From the NCBI GenBank assembly GCA_905480105.1, contig CAJQPC010000012.1, positions 1-35,848 on the forward strand: a stretch of 35,848 bases of DNA, in the 5' to 3' direction. Shown here piece after piece: positions 18,026 to 27,541 of the stretch (position 1 is the first letter of the stretch; every line of letters starts with the position of its first letter). Origin of the DNA: an uncultured bacterium. GTDB taxonomy: Bacteria; Myxococcota_A; UBA796; CAJQPC01. A program made the translations under genes and the position numbers. The notes under the pieces were generated by a model. It was given only the letters and a program-made list of their open reading frames with translations. It did no database searches and was not told the origin of the DNA.

Positions 18026-18465
18026 ACCCGTCCCAGGTCTCGAGCAATGCGGTCCAAGATCCCGTTCACAAAACCCTTGGAGTCTTTGGTTCCAAAGCGC
18101 TTTGCGAGTTCAATGGCCTCATTGATGGAGACATTGGCCGGTACTTCCGGCATGCAGGACAGTTCATAAGCGCCCATGCGAAGGATATTTCTATCGATCA
18201 CACTCATGCGCGGGACACGCCAATTGGTCGAGCTTGCCTCGATGCGCTGGTCTAACTCGTCGCGCTTTGCTTCGATACCGATGCAAAGCCCAGTGGCAAA
18301 CTCGATCTCGTCCGACTCAGCCTGGCGCTTGCCCAGCTCTTCGTCGGTCTCTTCAACCAGTCCGGCCCAAAGCCCTTGAAGGGCTTTTTGGACGGAGTCG
18401 TCGCCCACGTCCCTTTGATAGAGAGCCTGGAGAGCGAACTCTCGAGCTCGGCGGCGACTTGCCAC
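18022..18465 (-). CDS. nusB: Transcription antitermination factor NusB
   Basis: 147 residues, all helical. NusB binds boxA RNA together with S10 (NusE) in rRNA antitermination. Recognised by the N-terminal RRRAREFALQALYQRD and the C-terminal block VPANVSINEAIELAKRFGTKDSKGFVNGILD. GTG start one base after the ribH stop, with GGAGGG upstream. The ribH-nusB order is conserved in many bacteria. Confidence 0.95.
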   Translation of the reverse strand: MASRRRAREFALQALYQRDVGDDSVQKALQGLWAGLVEETDEELGKRQAESDEIEFATGLCIGIEAKRDELDQRIEASSTNWRVPRMSVIDRNILRMGAYELSCMPEVPANVSINEAIELAKRFGTKDSKGFVNGILDRIARDLGRV

Positions 18466-18466
18466 T

Positions 18467-18937
18467 CTAACCCTCCAACTGCTTGAGAAGGGATACCATT
18501 TCCAAAGCGGTCATCGCCGCTTCCACACCCTTGTTCCCCATCTTGGTGCCAGCCCGCTCGAGGGCCTGCTCAATGGAGTTGGGAGTGAGCACGCCAAACG
18601 CAACCGGTATGCCAGTCTGCATCGAGACTTGTGCGCAGCCCTTTGCTGCCTCGCCTGCGACAAAGTCGAAGTGGGACGTGCCGCCGCGAATCACACAGCC
18701 CAAGGCGATGATGGCGTCTACGTCGCCCTTTTCGGCAACCTTTTTGGCAATCAGAGGAAGCTCAACAGCCCCCGGTACGTAGACCACCTGAACCTGGCTG
18801 TCCAAATCCACGCCATGGCGCTTCAGGCAGTCCAAAGAGCCATCCAAGAGACGGCTGGTGATGAGGTCGTTCCAGCGGGCCACCACGATGGCGTAGCGGC
18901 CACCGGCGTCGATCTGCATGCCAACAATGCTTTCCAT
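18467..18937 (-). CDS. ribH: 6,7-dimethyl-8-ribityllumazine synthase
   Basis: Penultimate step of riboflavin synthesis, joining the pyrimidine ribitylamine with dihydroxybutanone phosphate. 156 residues, usual length; the family forms pentamers or 60-mer capsids. Motifs: [43 protein letters not shown] (catalytic His follows) and [26 protein letters not shown] with GGAGAG upstream, 3 bases after the ribB-X stop. Confidence 0.96.
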   Translation of the reverse strand: MESIVGMQIDAGGRYAIVVARWNDLITSRLLDGSLDCLKRHGVDLDSQVQVVYVPGAVELPLIAKKVAEKGDVDAIIALGCVIRGGTSHFDFVAGEAAKGCAQVSMQTGIPVAFGVLTPNSIEQALERAGTKMGNKGVEAAMTALEMVSLLKQLEG

Positions 18938-18940
18938 GGT

Positions 18941-20122
18941 TCAGCTCTCCTTCCCGCTGTTAGCCGGCTCACCGCCGATGGGCACATGCTCCACCACCTT
19001 GAGTCCGTAGCCCTCGATACCCGAGATGGGCATGGGGTTGTTGGTCATCAACCGAAGGCGCTTAACACCCATGTCCATCAGGATTTGGCATCCGGTGCCC
19101 AGGTCCCGAGTGCGAGCGTCTGCGTTCTGCTTGCCCTTGGGAGCAGGCTCGATGCCATTTGCGGGAAGCAGGTGGTGACTGGCCATACGCAGCAAGTCGT
19201 TCTCACTTCGACCACCAAAGACATTCATGTAGACCAGGAGTCCACCCTCATCAGAGATCTTCTCCAGCGAGGCATCCAGCATGCGCGCGTATCGGGATGA
19301 GAGGGCTCGGAAGACATCGCCGATGGGGTCACTTGCTTGGACGCGCACCAGCGGGGTCTCTCCCAAATCACCCTTCCAGAGAGCCATGTGTAGGCCTCCG
19401 GTGGGCAGGCTTCGGTAGATACGGGCGTTAAAGTCACCGAGACCAGGAACGGGCAGCGTGGCGTCTTGGACACGCTCCACCAGGCGCTCGTTTTGCAGGC
19501 GCCACTGGATCAGGTCCGCGACGGTGACCACGCGGACGCGGTGCTTCGCGCCAAACTTGACGAGTTCCGGCAGACGGGCCATCTCTCCATCATCGCTCAT
19601 GATCTCGCAGATCACGCCGGCTGGCTCTAATCCAGCCAAGCGGGCAAGATCGACGCTGCCTTCGGTCTGGCCGGTGCGCACGAGCACACCACCGTCGCGG
19701 GCGCGAAGCGGGAAGATGTGGCCAGGAACCACGAGGTCCTGGGGGTTGGCCCCCTCGGCGGTGGCTACCCGAATGGTGTGTGCCCGGTCTGCGGCAGAAA
19801 TACCCGTGGTCACCCCCTCACGAGCCTCGATGCTGACGGTAAAAGCGGTGTGGTACGGGCTCTGGTTGTTGACGGCCATCATGGGCAGTCCCAGACGATC
19901 CACACGCTCGGCGGTCATGCTCAGACAGATCAACCCACGGCCGTGAGTGGCCATAAAATTGATGTGCTCCGGGGTAATCTTGGAGGCTGCGACAGTGAGA
20001 TCGCCCTCGTTCTCCCGGTCCTCGTCGTCCACCAGGATGACCATACGGCCCTCTCGGATGTCGTCGATGGCCAGGCGGGCGCGTTCGTTGGGATCCGCGT
20101 GCATCACTACAAAGTCGGACAT
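18941..20122 (-). CDS. ribB: DHBP synthase fused to a degenerate GTP cyclohydrolase II domain (RibBX type)
   Basis: 393 residues. Residues 10-205 are a complete 3,4-dihydroxy-2-butanone-4-phosphate synthase: [12 protein letters not shown] (31-42), [23 protein letters not shown] and [17 protein letters not shown]. Residues about 225-385 align with GTP cyclohydrolase II but lack its active site. The canonical zinc pattern SECLTGDVFGSRRCDCG is replaced by [14 protein letters not shown], so all three Cys are gone, and RQEGRGIG is replaced by NVFGGRSE. The only Cys left in this half is C345. The fold-typical TNNP and GYGL blocks near the end remain. This matches the RibBX variant described in Proteobacteria, so true RibA is expected elsewhere. 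Gene order places it between ribE and ribH. Confidence 0.9.
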   Translation of the reverse strand: MSDFVVMHADPNERARLAIDDIREGRMVILVDDEDRENEGDLTVAASKITPEHINFMATHGRGLICLSMTAERVDRLGLPMMAVNNQSPYHTAFTVSIEAREGVTTGISAADRAHTIRVATAEGANPQDLVVPGHIFPLRARDGGVLVRTGQTEGSVDLARLAGLEPAGVICEIMSDDGEMARLPELVKFGAKHRVRVVTVADLIQWRLQNERLVERVQDATLPVPGLGDFNARIYRSLPTGGLHMALWKGDLGETPLVRVQASDPIGDVFRALSSRYARMLDASLEKISDEGGLLVYMNVFGGRSENDLLRMASHHLLPANGIEPAPKGKQNADARTRDLGTGCQILMDMGVKRLRLMTNNPMPISGIEGYGLKVVEHVPIGGEPANSGKES

Positions 20123-20151
20123 TGGGTCCTCTCTAAGAACGGGAAGAAAGA

Positions 20152-20799
20152 TCAGTTGCGTCCGTAGCCGAGCTCGGCCAGGCGCTCAAGGGTCAAGCCG
20201 CCACCAGGGCGCCAAGTCAGAAGGCGTTCTACATAGCGGGCCAGCACATCAACTTCGACGTTTACCTTTGCGCCAGGGCGCCAAGTTTCGACATGAGTGT
20301 TCTTGACCGTGTGGGGAATGATGTTGAGTCGAAAGGCATCCGTGCTGTCCAGCTCGTTGACGGTCAGCGAGACACCATCCAGGGTGATGGACCCCTTGGT
20401 CACGATGTAGCGGGCCAAATCCTCGGAGGGTTTCACCCAAAAAATCCAGCTTTCCTTCCGAATCTCCACGGATCGGATCGTACCCACCCCGTCCACGTGA
20501 CCTTGCACCAAGTGTCCGCCGAGGTGGTCCCCGACGCGGGTGGCCTGCTCCAGGTGAATGCGGCGACCGGGACTCCAGCCGCCCAGCGTGGTCTTGTCCA
20601 AGGTCTCCTGTCCGGCCGTTACGGTAAAGGTGTCGGAACCGAAGGTCTCTGCGGTCAGGCAGACTCCGTCACAGGCAATCGAGGCCCCCTCGTCCACTGT
20701 GGACAGGTCGTAGGCCGTTCGCACCACCATCGACACGCCGTTTCCAGCGGCTTCGATGGAGACCAGTTCTCCCACATCGGTGATCAATCCAGTGAACAT
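20152..20799 (-). CDS. ribE: Riboflavin synthase, alpha subunit
   Basis: Dismutates two lumazines into riboflavin plus a pyrimidine. 215 residues made of two similar lumazine-binding halves: [12 protein letters not shown] with [12 protein letters not shown] and HLVQGHVDG in the first, and [12 protein letters not shown] with IIPHTVKNT in the second. The N-terminal MFTGLI is the family start. The ATG overlaps the ribD stop in TGATG. Confidence 0.96.
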   Translation of the reverse strand: MFTGLITDVGELVSIEAAGNGVSMVVRTAYDLSTVDEGASIACDGVCLTAETFGSDTFTVTAGQETLDKTTLGGWSPGRRIHLEQATRVGDHLGGHLVQGHVDGVGTIRSVEIRKESWIFWVKPSEDLARYIVTKGSITLDGVSLTVNELDSTDAFRLNIIPHTVKNTHVETWRPGAKVNVEVDVLARYVERLLTWRPGGGLTLERLAELGYGRN

Positions 20800-21878
20800 C
20801 AGACAAGCTCCAGGTCCAGCAGTAAGTCAGGCCCAACGCGCCGGGTGCTTCGAAAGCGGAAGCGCGGTGCATTGGGGAGAGCGAAGGGGGCACCGCCCAC
20901 GAAGTTGACTCCGCCGGCCAGAATCTTCGGCGCCAAAAATACCAGTAGGCGATCCACCAACCCCTGATTCAACAGGCTTCGGCTGAGTACCCCGCCCCCC
21001 TCTACCAGCAGATTGTGTACACCCAGGGTGACCAGCTCCCGCATGATTTCATGCAAGTCCAAGCCCCCTGGCCCAGCACCGACCCGGATAATCCGCGCCG
21101 GCAGCTTCCGCTCAGGCGCATCCATGCCGCAAAAGACCACCGGCGGACGGTCTCCAGCTTGGAAGAGTCGCGCACCCTCTGGGATGCGCAGGTGCGTATC
21201 GATGACCACACGAAGAGGATCCCGTCCGCCCTCTGGCAGCCGTGTGGTGAGTTGGGGGTCGTCAGAAATGAGGGTGCCAGCTCCCACCAGGATCCCATCA
21301 CTGCGGTCACGCATGCGATGCCCTTCGCGTCTGGCCTCTGGCGAGGTGATCCATTGCGAGGTCCCGTAGGCGTCTGCAATGTGCCCATCGAGAGTGACAG
21401 CCGTCTTGAGCCACACCCGGGGCAAGCCCTGCTCCTGGGCCTTGATAAAGCCAGCGTTCAGGTCACGGCAGCTGTCCTCGCACAGGCCAAGCTCTACCTG
21501 GATGCCGGCTGCGCGGAGAATCTCAATGCCCTGGCCCTGAACGCGAGGGTCGGGATCCACCATTCCAATCACTACCCGCACAATCCCCGACTTCAGGATG
21601 GCCTCTGTGCAAGGCGGGGTAAGTCCATGGTGGCAACAGGGCTCCAGCGACACATACAGGGTCGCGCCTGGCGCCCGCCCACCCAGCTTGCCCAGCGCAT
21701 TGGGCTCGGCATGGTCCTGGCCCAGAGGCTGTGTGACGCCTTCAGCGATGACCTTCCCGTCCAGGGTAATGACCGCACCCACCATGGGATTGGGCGCAGT
21801 GCGGCCAGCGGCACCACGGGCAAGCTCCACACAGCGACGCATAAAGCGGGCATCGTGATCGGTACTGGCGCTACTCAC
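20799..21878 (-). CDS. ribD: Bifunctional pyrimidine deaminase / reductase
   Basis: Steps two and three of riboflavin synthesis. 359 residues. The deaminase zinc site is HAEPNAL (usually HAEVxAL; the Val is Pro here) and EPCCHHGLTPPC. The reductase part from about 150 has WLKTAVTLDGHIA, GTLISDDPQLTTR, RVVIDTHLRIP and LLVEGGGVLSRSLL. GTG start 6 bases after the nrdR stop with GAGGAG upstream. First of the four rib genes in this unit. No FMN riboswitch is visible, as expected inside an operon. Confidence 0.95.
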   Translation of the reverse strand: MSSASTDHDARFMRRCVELARGAAGRTAPNPMVGAVITLDGKVIAEGVTQPLGQDHAEPNALGKLGGRAPGATLYVSLEPCCHHGLTPPCTEAILKSGIVRVVIGMVDPDPRVQGQGIEILRAAGIQVELGLCEDSCRDLNAGFIKAQEQGLPRVWLKTAVTLDGHIADAYGTSQWITSPEARREGHRMRDRSDGILVGAGTLISDDPQLTTRLPEGGRDPLRVVIDTHLRIPEGARLFQAGDRPPVVFCGMDAPERKLPARIIRVGAGPGGLDLHEIMRELVTLGVHNLLVEGGGVLSRSLLNQGLVDRLLVFLAPKILAGGVNFVGGAPFALPNAPRFRFRSTRRVGPDLLLDLELV

Positions 21879-21884
21879 AAGCCT

Positions 21885-22355
21885 TTACTCCTCTGAATCT
21901 AAGGTCAACAAAGGCTGGATGAGTTCCATGAACTCCTCTGCACTGTTGAATTCTTGGTAGACCGAGGCGAAGCGCAGGAAGGCGACCCTATCTACGCTGA
22001 GGAGCTCTGAGAGCACGAACTCCCCCACTCGGTGGGTGCTGATCTCCCCCTTGTCCGCTTCGGAAAAAACACACTGCTCAATGCGCTGCACGGCAGATTG
22101 GACCCAAACACTGGACACAGGACGCTTGCGTAGGGCGACCTGAAGTCCCTGAAGGACCTTGTTCACGTCAAAAGTCTCGCGCCGACCATCTTTCTTCACC
22201 ACCTGAGGCATACGCTGCTCGATGCGCTCCAGGGTAGAGAAGCGGCGCTCACACTCCGGGCACTCCCTGCGCCGACGGATGCCACCGCCCTGAGGACCTG
22301 TGACACGAGAGTCGACGACTCGCGTGCTGGGGTGCTGGCAGAAGGGGCAGGTCAC
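21885..22355 (-). CDS. nrdR: Transcriptional repressor NrdR
   Basis: Represses ribonucleotide reductase genes through NrdR boxes when dATP is abundant. 156 residues from GTG 22355, which begins VTCPFC as the family does; the longer ORF is a shadow over the glyA end. The N-terminal zinc ribbon is CPFC ... VVDSR ... [17 protein letters not shown]; the ATP-cone follows with [16 protein letters not shown]. Start overlaps the glyA stop in GTGA. Confidence 0.95.
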   Translation of the reverse strand: MTCPFCQHPSTRVVDSRVTGPQGGGIRRRRECPECERRFSTLERIEQRMPQVVKKDGRRETFDVNKVLQGLQVALRKRPVSSVWVQSAVQRIEQCVFSEADKGEISTHRVGEFVLSELLSVDRVAFLRFASVYQEFNSAEEFMELIQPLLTLDSEE

Positions 22356-23617
22356 GCCCGCTTGCTCCAGTCGATATGCAGCTGAGGCATGGGGTGCTTC
22401 GCGCACCAGTCATGCACTGCACCCCGAATCTGGGCCAGCTTGCCCGCATCTCCTCCACTCTCCAGGGTATCGGCGATCCAGGCACCGATCTGAGCGGCGT
22501 CCTGGGTTGTCATGCCACGGCTGGTCATCGCGGGGGTACCGATCCGAACGCCGCTGGTCACAAAGGGAGACCGGGTCTCTCCCGCCACAGTGTTCTTGTT
22601 CACGGTGATGGAGACCTGACCCAGGAGATCCTCGGCCTCCTTCCCGCTGATGCCATCACTCCCCAAGTCCATAAGAATGAGGTGGTTGTCGGTTCCGCCA
22701 GAGACCAGGTCAAACCCGCGCTCCTGCAGTGCGGTGGCCATGGACTGCGCGTTGTCGACAACCTGCTGGGCGTACTGCTTAAACTGAGGCTGCAGCGCCT
22801 CGCCGAAGGCCACAGCCTTGGCTGCGATGGTGTGCATCAAGGGACCACCCTGCGTACCAGGGAAGACCGCAGAGTTCAGCTTCTTCATGACCTGACGCTG
22901 GCCGAGCAGCAGGCCGCCACGGGGACCGCGAAGGGTCTTGTGGGTCGTCGTAGAGACATACTCACAGAAAGGAATGGGACTCTCATGAACGCCGCCGGCC
23001 ACCAAACCGGCGATGTGGGCCATGTCGGCCAGAATCACCGCCCCAACCTCGTCCGCAATGTCTCGGAAAGCCTGCCAGTCCCAGATGCGTGGATAGGCGC
23101 TCGCACCCGTGATGATCATCTTGGGACGATGCTTTAAGGCCTGCTCCCGCACCTGGTTCATGTCGATGAGGCCAGTCTCCAAATCCAGACCGTAGTGCAC
23201 CGCGTTGTAGAGCTTGCCGGAGCTGTTCACCGGCGAGCCGTGGGTCAGGTGACCACCATGGCTCAGGTTCAAGCCCAGGATCGTGTCACCAGCGTCCAAA
23301 GCAGCCAGAAAGACCGCTGAGTTGGCCTGGGCACCAGAGTGGGGCTGCACATTGGCCCCAATGCTGTCGAAGAGCTTCTTGGCACGGGACCGGGCGATCT
23401 CCTCGACCTGGTCTACCCAATCACAGCCACCGTAGTAGCGACGACCCGGCAGGCCCTCCGCGTACTTGTTGGTCAGCACCGACCCCATGGCGTCCATCAC
23501 CGGCTGCGAAACATAGTTTTCGGAGGCGATGAGTTCGATATCCTGCGCCTGGCGCACGGCTTCGCCCGCCATGGCAGCCGCAAGCTGTGGGTCTACATTC
23601 TCGAGCAAATCACTCAT
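22352..23617 (-). CDS. glyA: Serine hydroxymethyltransferase
   Basis: PLP enzyme converting serine and tetrahydrofolate to glycine and methylene-THF. 421 residues, usual length. Motifs: [53 protein letters not shown] and the PLP Lys block [21 protein letters not shown] lies 4 bases before the ATG. Located between rpiB and nrdR, the common order in deltaproteobacteria-like genomes. Confidence 0.97.
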   Translation of the reverse strand: MSDLLENVDPQLAAAMAGEAVRQAQDIELIASENYVSQPVMDAMGSVLTNKYAEGLPGRRYYGGCDWVDQVEEIARSRAKKLFDSIGANVQPHSGAQANSAVFLAALDAGDTILGLNLSHGGHLTHGSPVNSSGKLYNAVHYGLDLETGLIDMNQVREQALKHRPKMIITGASAYPRIWDWQAFRDIADEVGAVILADMAHIAGLVAGGVHESPIPFCEYVSTTTHKTLRGPRGGLLLGQRQVMKKLNSAVFPGTQGGPLMHTIAAKAVAFGEALQPQFKQYAQQVVDNAQSMATALQERGFDLVSGGTDNHLILMDLGSDGISGKEAEDLLGQVSITVNKNTVAGETRSPFVTSGVRIGTPAMTSRGMTTQDAAQIGAWIADTLESGGDAGKLAQIRGAVHDWCAKHPMPQLHIDWSKRA

Positions 23618-23643
23618 GGTCCTCTCCGAAGGGGACCCGGGGC

Positions 23644-24096
23644 TCAGCCTTCCAGGTCCATCATCTTTTGCACGCGGCCCTGGTGACGGCCTCCCTCAAA
23701 CTTAGCGGACAAGAAAGCGTCCACAATCTCCTGAGCGAGTCCAACGCCAACCACACGCTCCCCAACACACAGGACATTGCAGTCGTTGTGTGACCGAGTT
23801 GCGCCCGCTGAGAAGCTATCCGAGACCACTGCCGCGCGCACCCCATGCACCTTGTTCGCAGCCATGGACATGCCCACTCCTGTCCCGCAGACTAGCAGCC
23901 CTAGGTCTGCATCCCCTGCAACAACAGCGCGGGCGACCTTCTCGGCGTAATCAGGGTAGTCGCAACGCGACTTGACCTGGACACCCATGGACAGGACACG
24001 GATACCCTTCGCGCTCAGATGGGCCTCCAGGGCGTTGCGCAGCTCAAAGCCGGCGTGGTCAGAGGCGGTGGCGATGGTCAAGGGCTGCTCGGACAT
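23644..24096 (-). CDS. rpiB: Ribose-5-phosphate isomerase B
   Basis: Interconverts ribose 5-phosphate and ribulose 5-phosphate. 150 residues of the LacA/RpiB family. Motifs: [36 protein letters not shown] (active-site Cys) and [23 protein letters not shown] upstream of the ATG. Ribulose 5-phosphate is the precursor of dihydroxybutanone phosphate, so it sits sensibly near the rib genes. Confidence 0.95.
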   Translation of the reverse strand: MSEQPLTIATASDHAGFELRNALEAHLSAKGIRVLSMGVQVKSRCDYPDYAEKVARAVVAGDADLGLLVCGTGVGMSMAANKVHGVRAAVVSDSFSAGATRSHNDCNVLCVGERVVGVGLAQEIVDAFLSAKFEGGRHQGRVQKMMDLEG

Positions 24097-24123
24097 GGAA
24101 GCTCCTAGGCTTAGAGCTCTCCT

Positions 24124-25359
24124 CTATTCGAAGCGGCGGAACACCAAGGTGGCATTTGTGCCACCAAATCCAAAAGCGTTGGAGAGGGCCACACCAACGC
24201 TGGCTTCCCGAGCATCGCCGGGTACGTAGTCCAGCGGGCAAGCGGGATCCCGGGTGGTCCAGTTCGCAGTTGGTGGAACCAAGCCCTGGTGCACCGCGAG
24301 AGCGCATGCCACCGCCTCGACCCCGCCAGCTGCTCCAAGCAGATGACCGGTGACGCTCTTCGTCGAAGACACCATCAGCTTAAAGGCATGCTCCTCAAAC
24401 ACGTCCTGAATCGCTTCGGACTCGGACTTGTCGTTTAGCGGTGTGCTGGTACCGTGGGCGTTGATGTAGATCACGTCCTCGGGGTTCACGCGTCCGCGTT
24501 TTAGAGCCAGCGCCATACAGCGGGCAGCGCCAGCGCCACGAGGGGCCGGGGCTGTGATGTGGTGGGCGTCGGAGTTCAGTGCGTAGCCGACCAGCTCACA
24601 GTAGATGCGAGCTCCACGGGCCTTGGCGTGCTCAAGTTCCTCAACCACCAACACACCGGAACCCTCCCCCATGACAAAGCCGTTTCGATCTGCGTCGAAT
24701 GGCCGGCTGGCCTGAGCGGGATTGTCATTGTTCCGCGAGAGCGCTTTCATCACCGCAAAACCGGACAAGCACGTGGGCAGTAGGGGTGCCTCGGCCCCGC
24801 CAGCAATGATCACGTCAGCATCGTCCAGCTGAATGGCACGCATTGCCTCGCCGATGCTGTGGTTGCCCGTCGCGCATGCCGTGCTGACGCAAAGGCTGGG
24901 CCCCTGAAGATTCAGGCGCATAGACAGGTGTCCGGCCGCCAAGTTGGTCAGGGTACGCAGCACGAAGAAAGGAGAGAGTCCGCGAGGTCCACGGGCATCA
25001 AAGCTCTTCTGAGCGTCGATGATCTCCCCCAAGCCCCCCACGCCAGTACCGATGTAGACCCCCATGCGGGTGCTATCCCCATCGAAGTTTTCTAAGCCAG
25101 CATCCCGCCAAGCCTCTTCCCCAGCCACCACGCCAAACTGGCAGAAGCGATCCATGCGCTTGGCAAGCCGTCGACCCAGTGCCTCATTCGCATCGAAGTC
25201 TTTGACCTCGCCGCCAATGCGAACAGGTAGCCCGTCCACGGGCACGTTCTTGAGCACATCAATACCACTACGCCCGGCCACCATGGCATCCCAGGTGGCG
25301 CCAGCGGTGCTACCGCAAGGACTCAGGGCCCCTACGCCTGTGATCACAACTCGGCGCAT
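24124..25359 (-). CDS. fabF: 3-oxoacyl-ACP synthase II (KAS II)
   Basis: Elongating condensing enzyme of fatty-acid synthesis. 411 residues from ATG 25359, with AGGAG upstream; the longer ORF start overlaps acpP in another frame. Catalytic triad Cys-His-His: C162 in STACATGNHSIG, then NAHGTSTPLND and KSVTGHLLGAAGGVEA. MRRVVITGVGALSPCG is the classical start. 28 bases after acpP, its substrate carrier. Confidence 0.97.
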   Translation of the reverse strand: MRRVVITGVGALSPCGSTAGATWDAMVAGRSGIDVLKNVPVDGLPVRIGGEVKDFDANEALGRRLAKRMDRFCQFGVVAGEEAWRDAGLENFDGDSTRMGVYIGTGVGGLGEIIDAQKSFDARGPRGLSPFFVLRTLTNLAAGHLSMRLNLQGPSLCVSTACATGNHSIGEAMRAIQLDDADVIIAGGAEAPLLPTCLSGFAVMKALSRNNDNPAQASRPFDADRNGFVMGEGSGVLVVEELEHAKARGARIYCELVGYALNSDAHHITAPAPRGAGAARCMALALKRGRVNPEDVIYINAHGTSTPLNDKSESEAIQDVFEEHAFKLMVSSTKSVTGHLLGAAGGVEAVACALAVHQGLVPPTANWTTRDPACPLDYVPGDAREASVGVALSNAFGFGGTNATLVFRRFE

Positions 25360-25387
25360 CGCAGCTCCTGGTGTCCCGCCGCACGCC

Positions 25388-25636
25388 TTAGGGGTTGGCG
25401 TGCTCCAGGATGTAGTCGACAGCGTCTTGGACGGTTGAGATCCGCTCGGCGTCGTCGTCCTCGATGGCGATCTCGAACTCTTTCTCGAGTTCCATGACCA
25501 ACTCAACGATGTCCAGCGAGTCGGCTCCCAGATCTTCGATGAAGGAGGCGCCAGGAACGACCTCGTCCTCGCTCACGCCCAGCGCGTCCGCGATGAGCTT
25601 ACGAACCTTGAGAACAACGGCTTCTTTGTCGGCCAC
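25388..25636 (-). CDS. acpP: Acyl carrier protein
   Basis: 82 residues, acidic, four-helix carrier. The phosphopantetheine Ser is S40 in [19 protein letters not shown] start at 25636 with GAGGAG about 7 bases upstream; the longer ORF is non-coding leader. An intrinsic terminator ends the upstream rpmF transcript about 105 bases before, so acpP probably has its own promoter in 25637-25740, though I cannot assign boxes with confidence. It precedes fabF; fabD and fabG, usual upstream neighbours, are absent here. Confidence 0.95.
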   Translation of the reverse strand: MADKEAVVLKVRKLIADALGVSEDEVVPGASFIEDLGADSLDIVELVMELEKEFEIAIEDDDAERISTVQDAVDYILEHANP

Positions 25637-25741
25637 GGGGCCCTCCTCAGATGACGGGTTCCCCTTATTCCAAACCAGCCCAAGGGCAAGCTCAGGAAGC
25701 GTCAGGGAGCCACATGGCGGAAAACGCCTGGGTGACGAACA

Positions 25742-25769
25742 AAAGCCGAGTCCAAGCAGACTCGGCTTT
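25742..25769 (-). terminator. Intrinsic terminator between rpmF and acpP
   Basis: On the minus strand AAAGCCGAGTC-TGCTTG-GACTCGGCTTT is a perfect 11-bp stem with a 6-base loop, followed by one more T (four T in all). It stands 40 bases after the rpmF stop and divides the rpmF unit from acpP. Confidence 0.82.
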
Positions 25770-25808
25770 CTCAAAGTGTTGCCAGACCCGAGTCAGGGTC
25801 CGACGCGC

Positions 25809-25994
25809 TTAATCTTGAGCTGGGCTCAAAATCTGCAGGCCACGGTAAGTACCGCAGGCTCCGCAGGCGTGGTGCCGCAACTTCAGCTCACCGCAGCTAC
25901 TGCAGCTCTCGGCCGCAGCTGTGTGCTTGATCGCGTGGTGAGAACGACGCATGCCCTTACGGGACTTGGACGTACGCTTCTTTGGGACTGCCAT
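25809..25994 (-). CDS. rpmF: Large ribosomal subunit protein bL32
   Basis: 61 residues, basic. [20 protein letters not shown] is the family N-terminus. The zinc-ribbon form is kept, with C31, C34, C44 and C47 (CSSC and CGAC). AAGGAT upstream of the ATG. Four bases after the DUF177 gene stop, its near-universal partner. Confidence 0.96.
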   Translation of the reverse strand: MAVPKKRTSKSRKGMRRSHHAIKHTAAAESCSSCGELKLRHHACGACGTYRGLQILSPAQD

Positions 25995-25998
25995 GTTC

Positions 25999-26526
25999 TT
26001 ATCCTTCGCCGGACAGCTTCAGGCCCGCGAGGGCAGCGAAGCGAGGGTCGGCGCGCTTAGTGGGTTCCTGCACTGTTCCGAGAGGCGAGCAAGACTCGCC
26101 TTCCAGAGGAACAGCGTTCGGGGCGTCGCACGATAACCGTCCTGGGACCTCCAGCGCAAAAAACTCCTGCAAGACTCGGCCAAGGTCAAGGCCCTCCAAG
26201 GGATAAAAACCTATGTCCAACTCATCGGAAGCCAAGGCCCTGGAGCCGTCATCACGGGATCCGATGGGCAGATAGCTCAGGTCCAGCTCACCGTCTTGGC
26301 TCCAGCGTAGATCCTTGGCACAGCGATCGCAGACGAGCTCTACTTCGGAGTCCACTGTCCCGGTCACGCGGATCTGCGCCTCATAGGCGCGCAGAAAGAG
26401 CTGACCGTTCAAGGAGAGGGTCTTGCCACCCACGCCTTGGCCGACGCCTTCGCGGGCCCACTTCTCGTCCATGGTGAGGTCGACTTCGCGGCCTTCGTGG
26501 GGAATCTGGTGGGGAGAGATGCGCAT
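25999..26526 (-). CDS. DUF177 (YceD-like) protein upstream of rpmF
   Basis: 175-residue protein of the DUF177/YceD family, which is coupled with rpmF in most bacteria and has been linked to 23S rRNA accumulation. Visible are the internal CDRC pair, the [26 protein letters not shown] block and the [11 protein letters not shown] end common to the family. The usual four-Cys C-terminal site is reduced to LSCDAPN and ESC. No clear ribosome binding site; the start lies 3 bases after the radical-SAM-like gene stop, which suggests coupling. Confidence 0.85.
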   Translation of the reverse strand: MRISPHQIPHEGREVDLTMDEKWAREGVGQGVGGKTLSLNGQLFLRAYEAQIRVTGTVDSEVELVCDRCAKDLRWSQDGELDLSYLPIGSRDDGSRALASDELDIGFYPLEGLDLGRVLQEFFALEVPGRLSCDAPNAVPLEGESCSPLGTVQEPTKRADPRFAALAGLKLSGEG

Positions 26527-26529
26527 ATT

Positions 26530-27453
26530 TTAACGCTCGGAAAAGAGGCGCTCCGGGACGAGTTCAACCTCGTCCCAGGGCCGGGGGTGACTGCGTGCTG
26601 CAGAGACTTGCTCATCGGCAGCCTCCCAGAGCGCTTTGGGGTCGCCATCGCGCACATTGCCAATGGGACCTACCAAGGAGGAGACTAAGACCGTTCCATC
26701 GCTGAGCAATTCCATTCGCATGCCGCCATGGTTGCGCTTGCTCTTGCCGGAGAGGTGATCGAGCAAGTGCTTTGGGGTGTGGTTGTCCCTCCCAAGACCC
26801 AACACGGCCTGAATCGCTCCGCCTGGGGCGTCGATGCCCAAAGGAAGCGTACCTAAGACGCCATCAGCGCCTGCCTGCCGGGCCCAGCCAGCCACAGCAG
26901 CGGCAGAGCTCGCGCTGGCCGCGGTGAGGGGAACCCCTACAAAGACCTGGAGAGGTCTACTACGGGTGCTCTTCGCGCGCTGGAAGGCCTCTAAGGTCGA
27001 CGTGGCCTCGTGCAGGGGAACGCCCACAGCGGCTTGGTGAGTCCCCTCATCCACACCGCCCACCAAGATGGTCAGTGCCCCAAGTCCTCTATCGATCAGA
27101 GCCTCGGCATCCCCTTGATCTAGCGGACCTGCGGTGATCAGATGCGTCGGACAGTCAAGACGGTTGGCGAAGCGCACAAGGTCTTCCAGATGAGGGCTCC
27201 GTGCTGGTTCCCCCCCCGCAAAAGTGACCCGGGTCGGTCCCAGCCAGTGGTGGAGCATCAACACCGCATTCCGCCACTCGTCCAAGGTCAGCGCTTCACC
27301 CGTGGCCCGCACCAAGCCGGCCGCCAGACGAACATCATTCAGACGCAGCACCAAACGCACTGGCCGATGGGCACCGGCGGTACCTGGCAAGACAGCACGA
27401 GCCGAGCGGGCCAAGCCGCGACCACGGGAGAGCCACTGCTCAAGACGCTTCAT
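26530..27453 (-). CDS. Radical SAM/SPASM-like protein lacking all cluster cysteines
   Basis: 307 residues from ATG 27453 (an alternative TTG at 27498 has the better Shine-Dalgarno match, GGGGAGAG). The outline is that of a radical SAM enzyme: the strand PVRLVLRLNDVRL (32-43), where the CxxxCxxC loop should follow, then VTFAGGEPARSPHLEDLV (76-93) matching the SAM-binding GGEP motif, then barrel-like repeats. The C-terminal segment LLSDGTVLVSSLVGPIGNV (249-267) resembles a SPASM-type region (dGxvxxC ... GxxGNv), with Ser where Cys is expected. The whole protein has one Cys, C101, so it cannot hold a 4Fe-4S cluster in the usual way. Probable pseudoenzyme or scaffold; function unknown. First gene of the DUF177-rpmF unit. 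Confidence 0.7.
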   Translation of the reverse strand: MKRLEQWLSRGRGLARSARAVLPGTAGAHRPVRLVLRLNDVRLAAGLVRATGEALTLDEWRNAVLMLHHWLGPTRVTFAGGEPARSPHLEDLVRFANRLDCPTHLITAGPLDQGDAEALIDRGLGALTILVGGVDEGTHQAAVGVPLHEATSTLEAFQRAKSTRSRPLQVFVGVPLTAASASSAAAVAGWARQAGADGVLGTLPLGIDAPGGAIQAVLGLGRDNHTPKHLLDHLSGKSKRNHGGMRMELLSDGTVLVSSLVGPIGNVRDGDPKALWEAADEQVSAARSHPRPWDEVELVPERLFSER

Positions 27454-27541
27454 TTTCGATGGCCCGTCATGTTCGATCCGAGGCGAGGGTGACGACAACT
27501 ACACTCTCCCCTTATGCTACGGGCGACCAGGATGCTGCAAG

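Noticed and set aside
21879-22000. FMN riboswitch ahead of ribD
   Set aside because: ribD starts 6 bases after nrdR inside an operon; none of the conserved RFN element sequence is present.
22376-23137. 253-residue ORF antisense to glyA
   Set aside because: Antisense shadow of a very well conserved gene.
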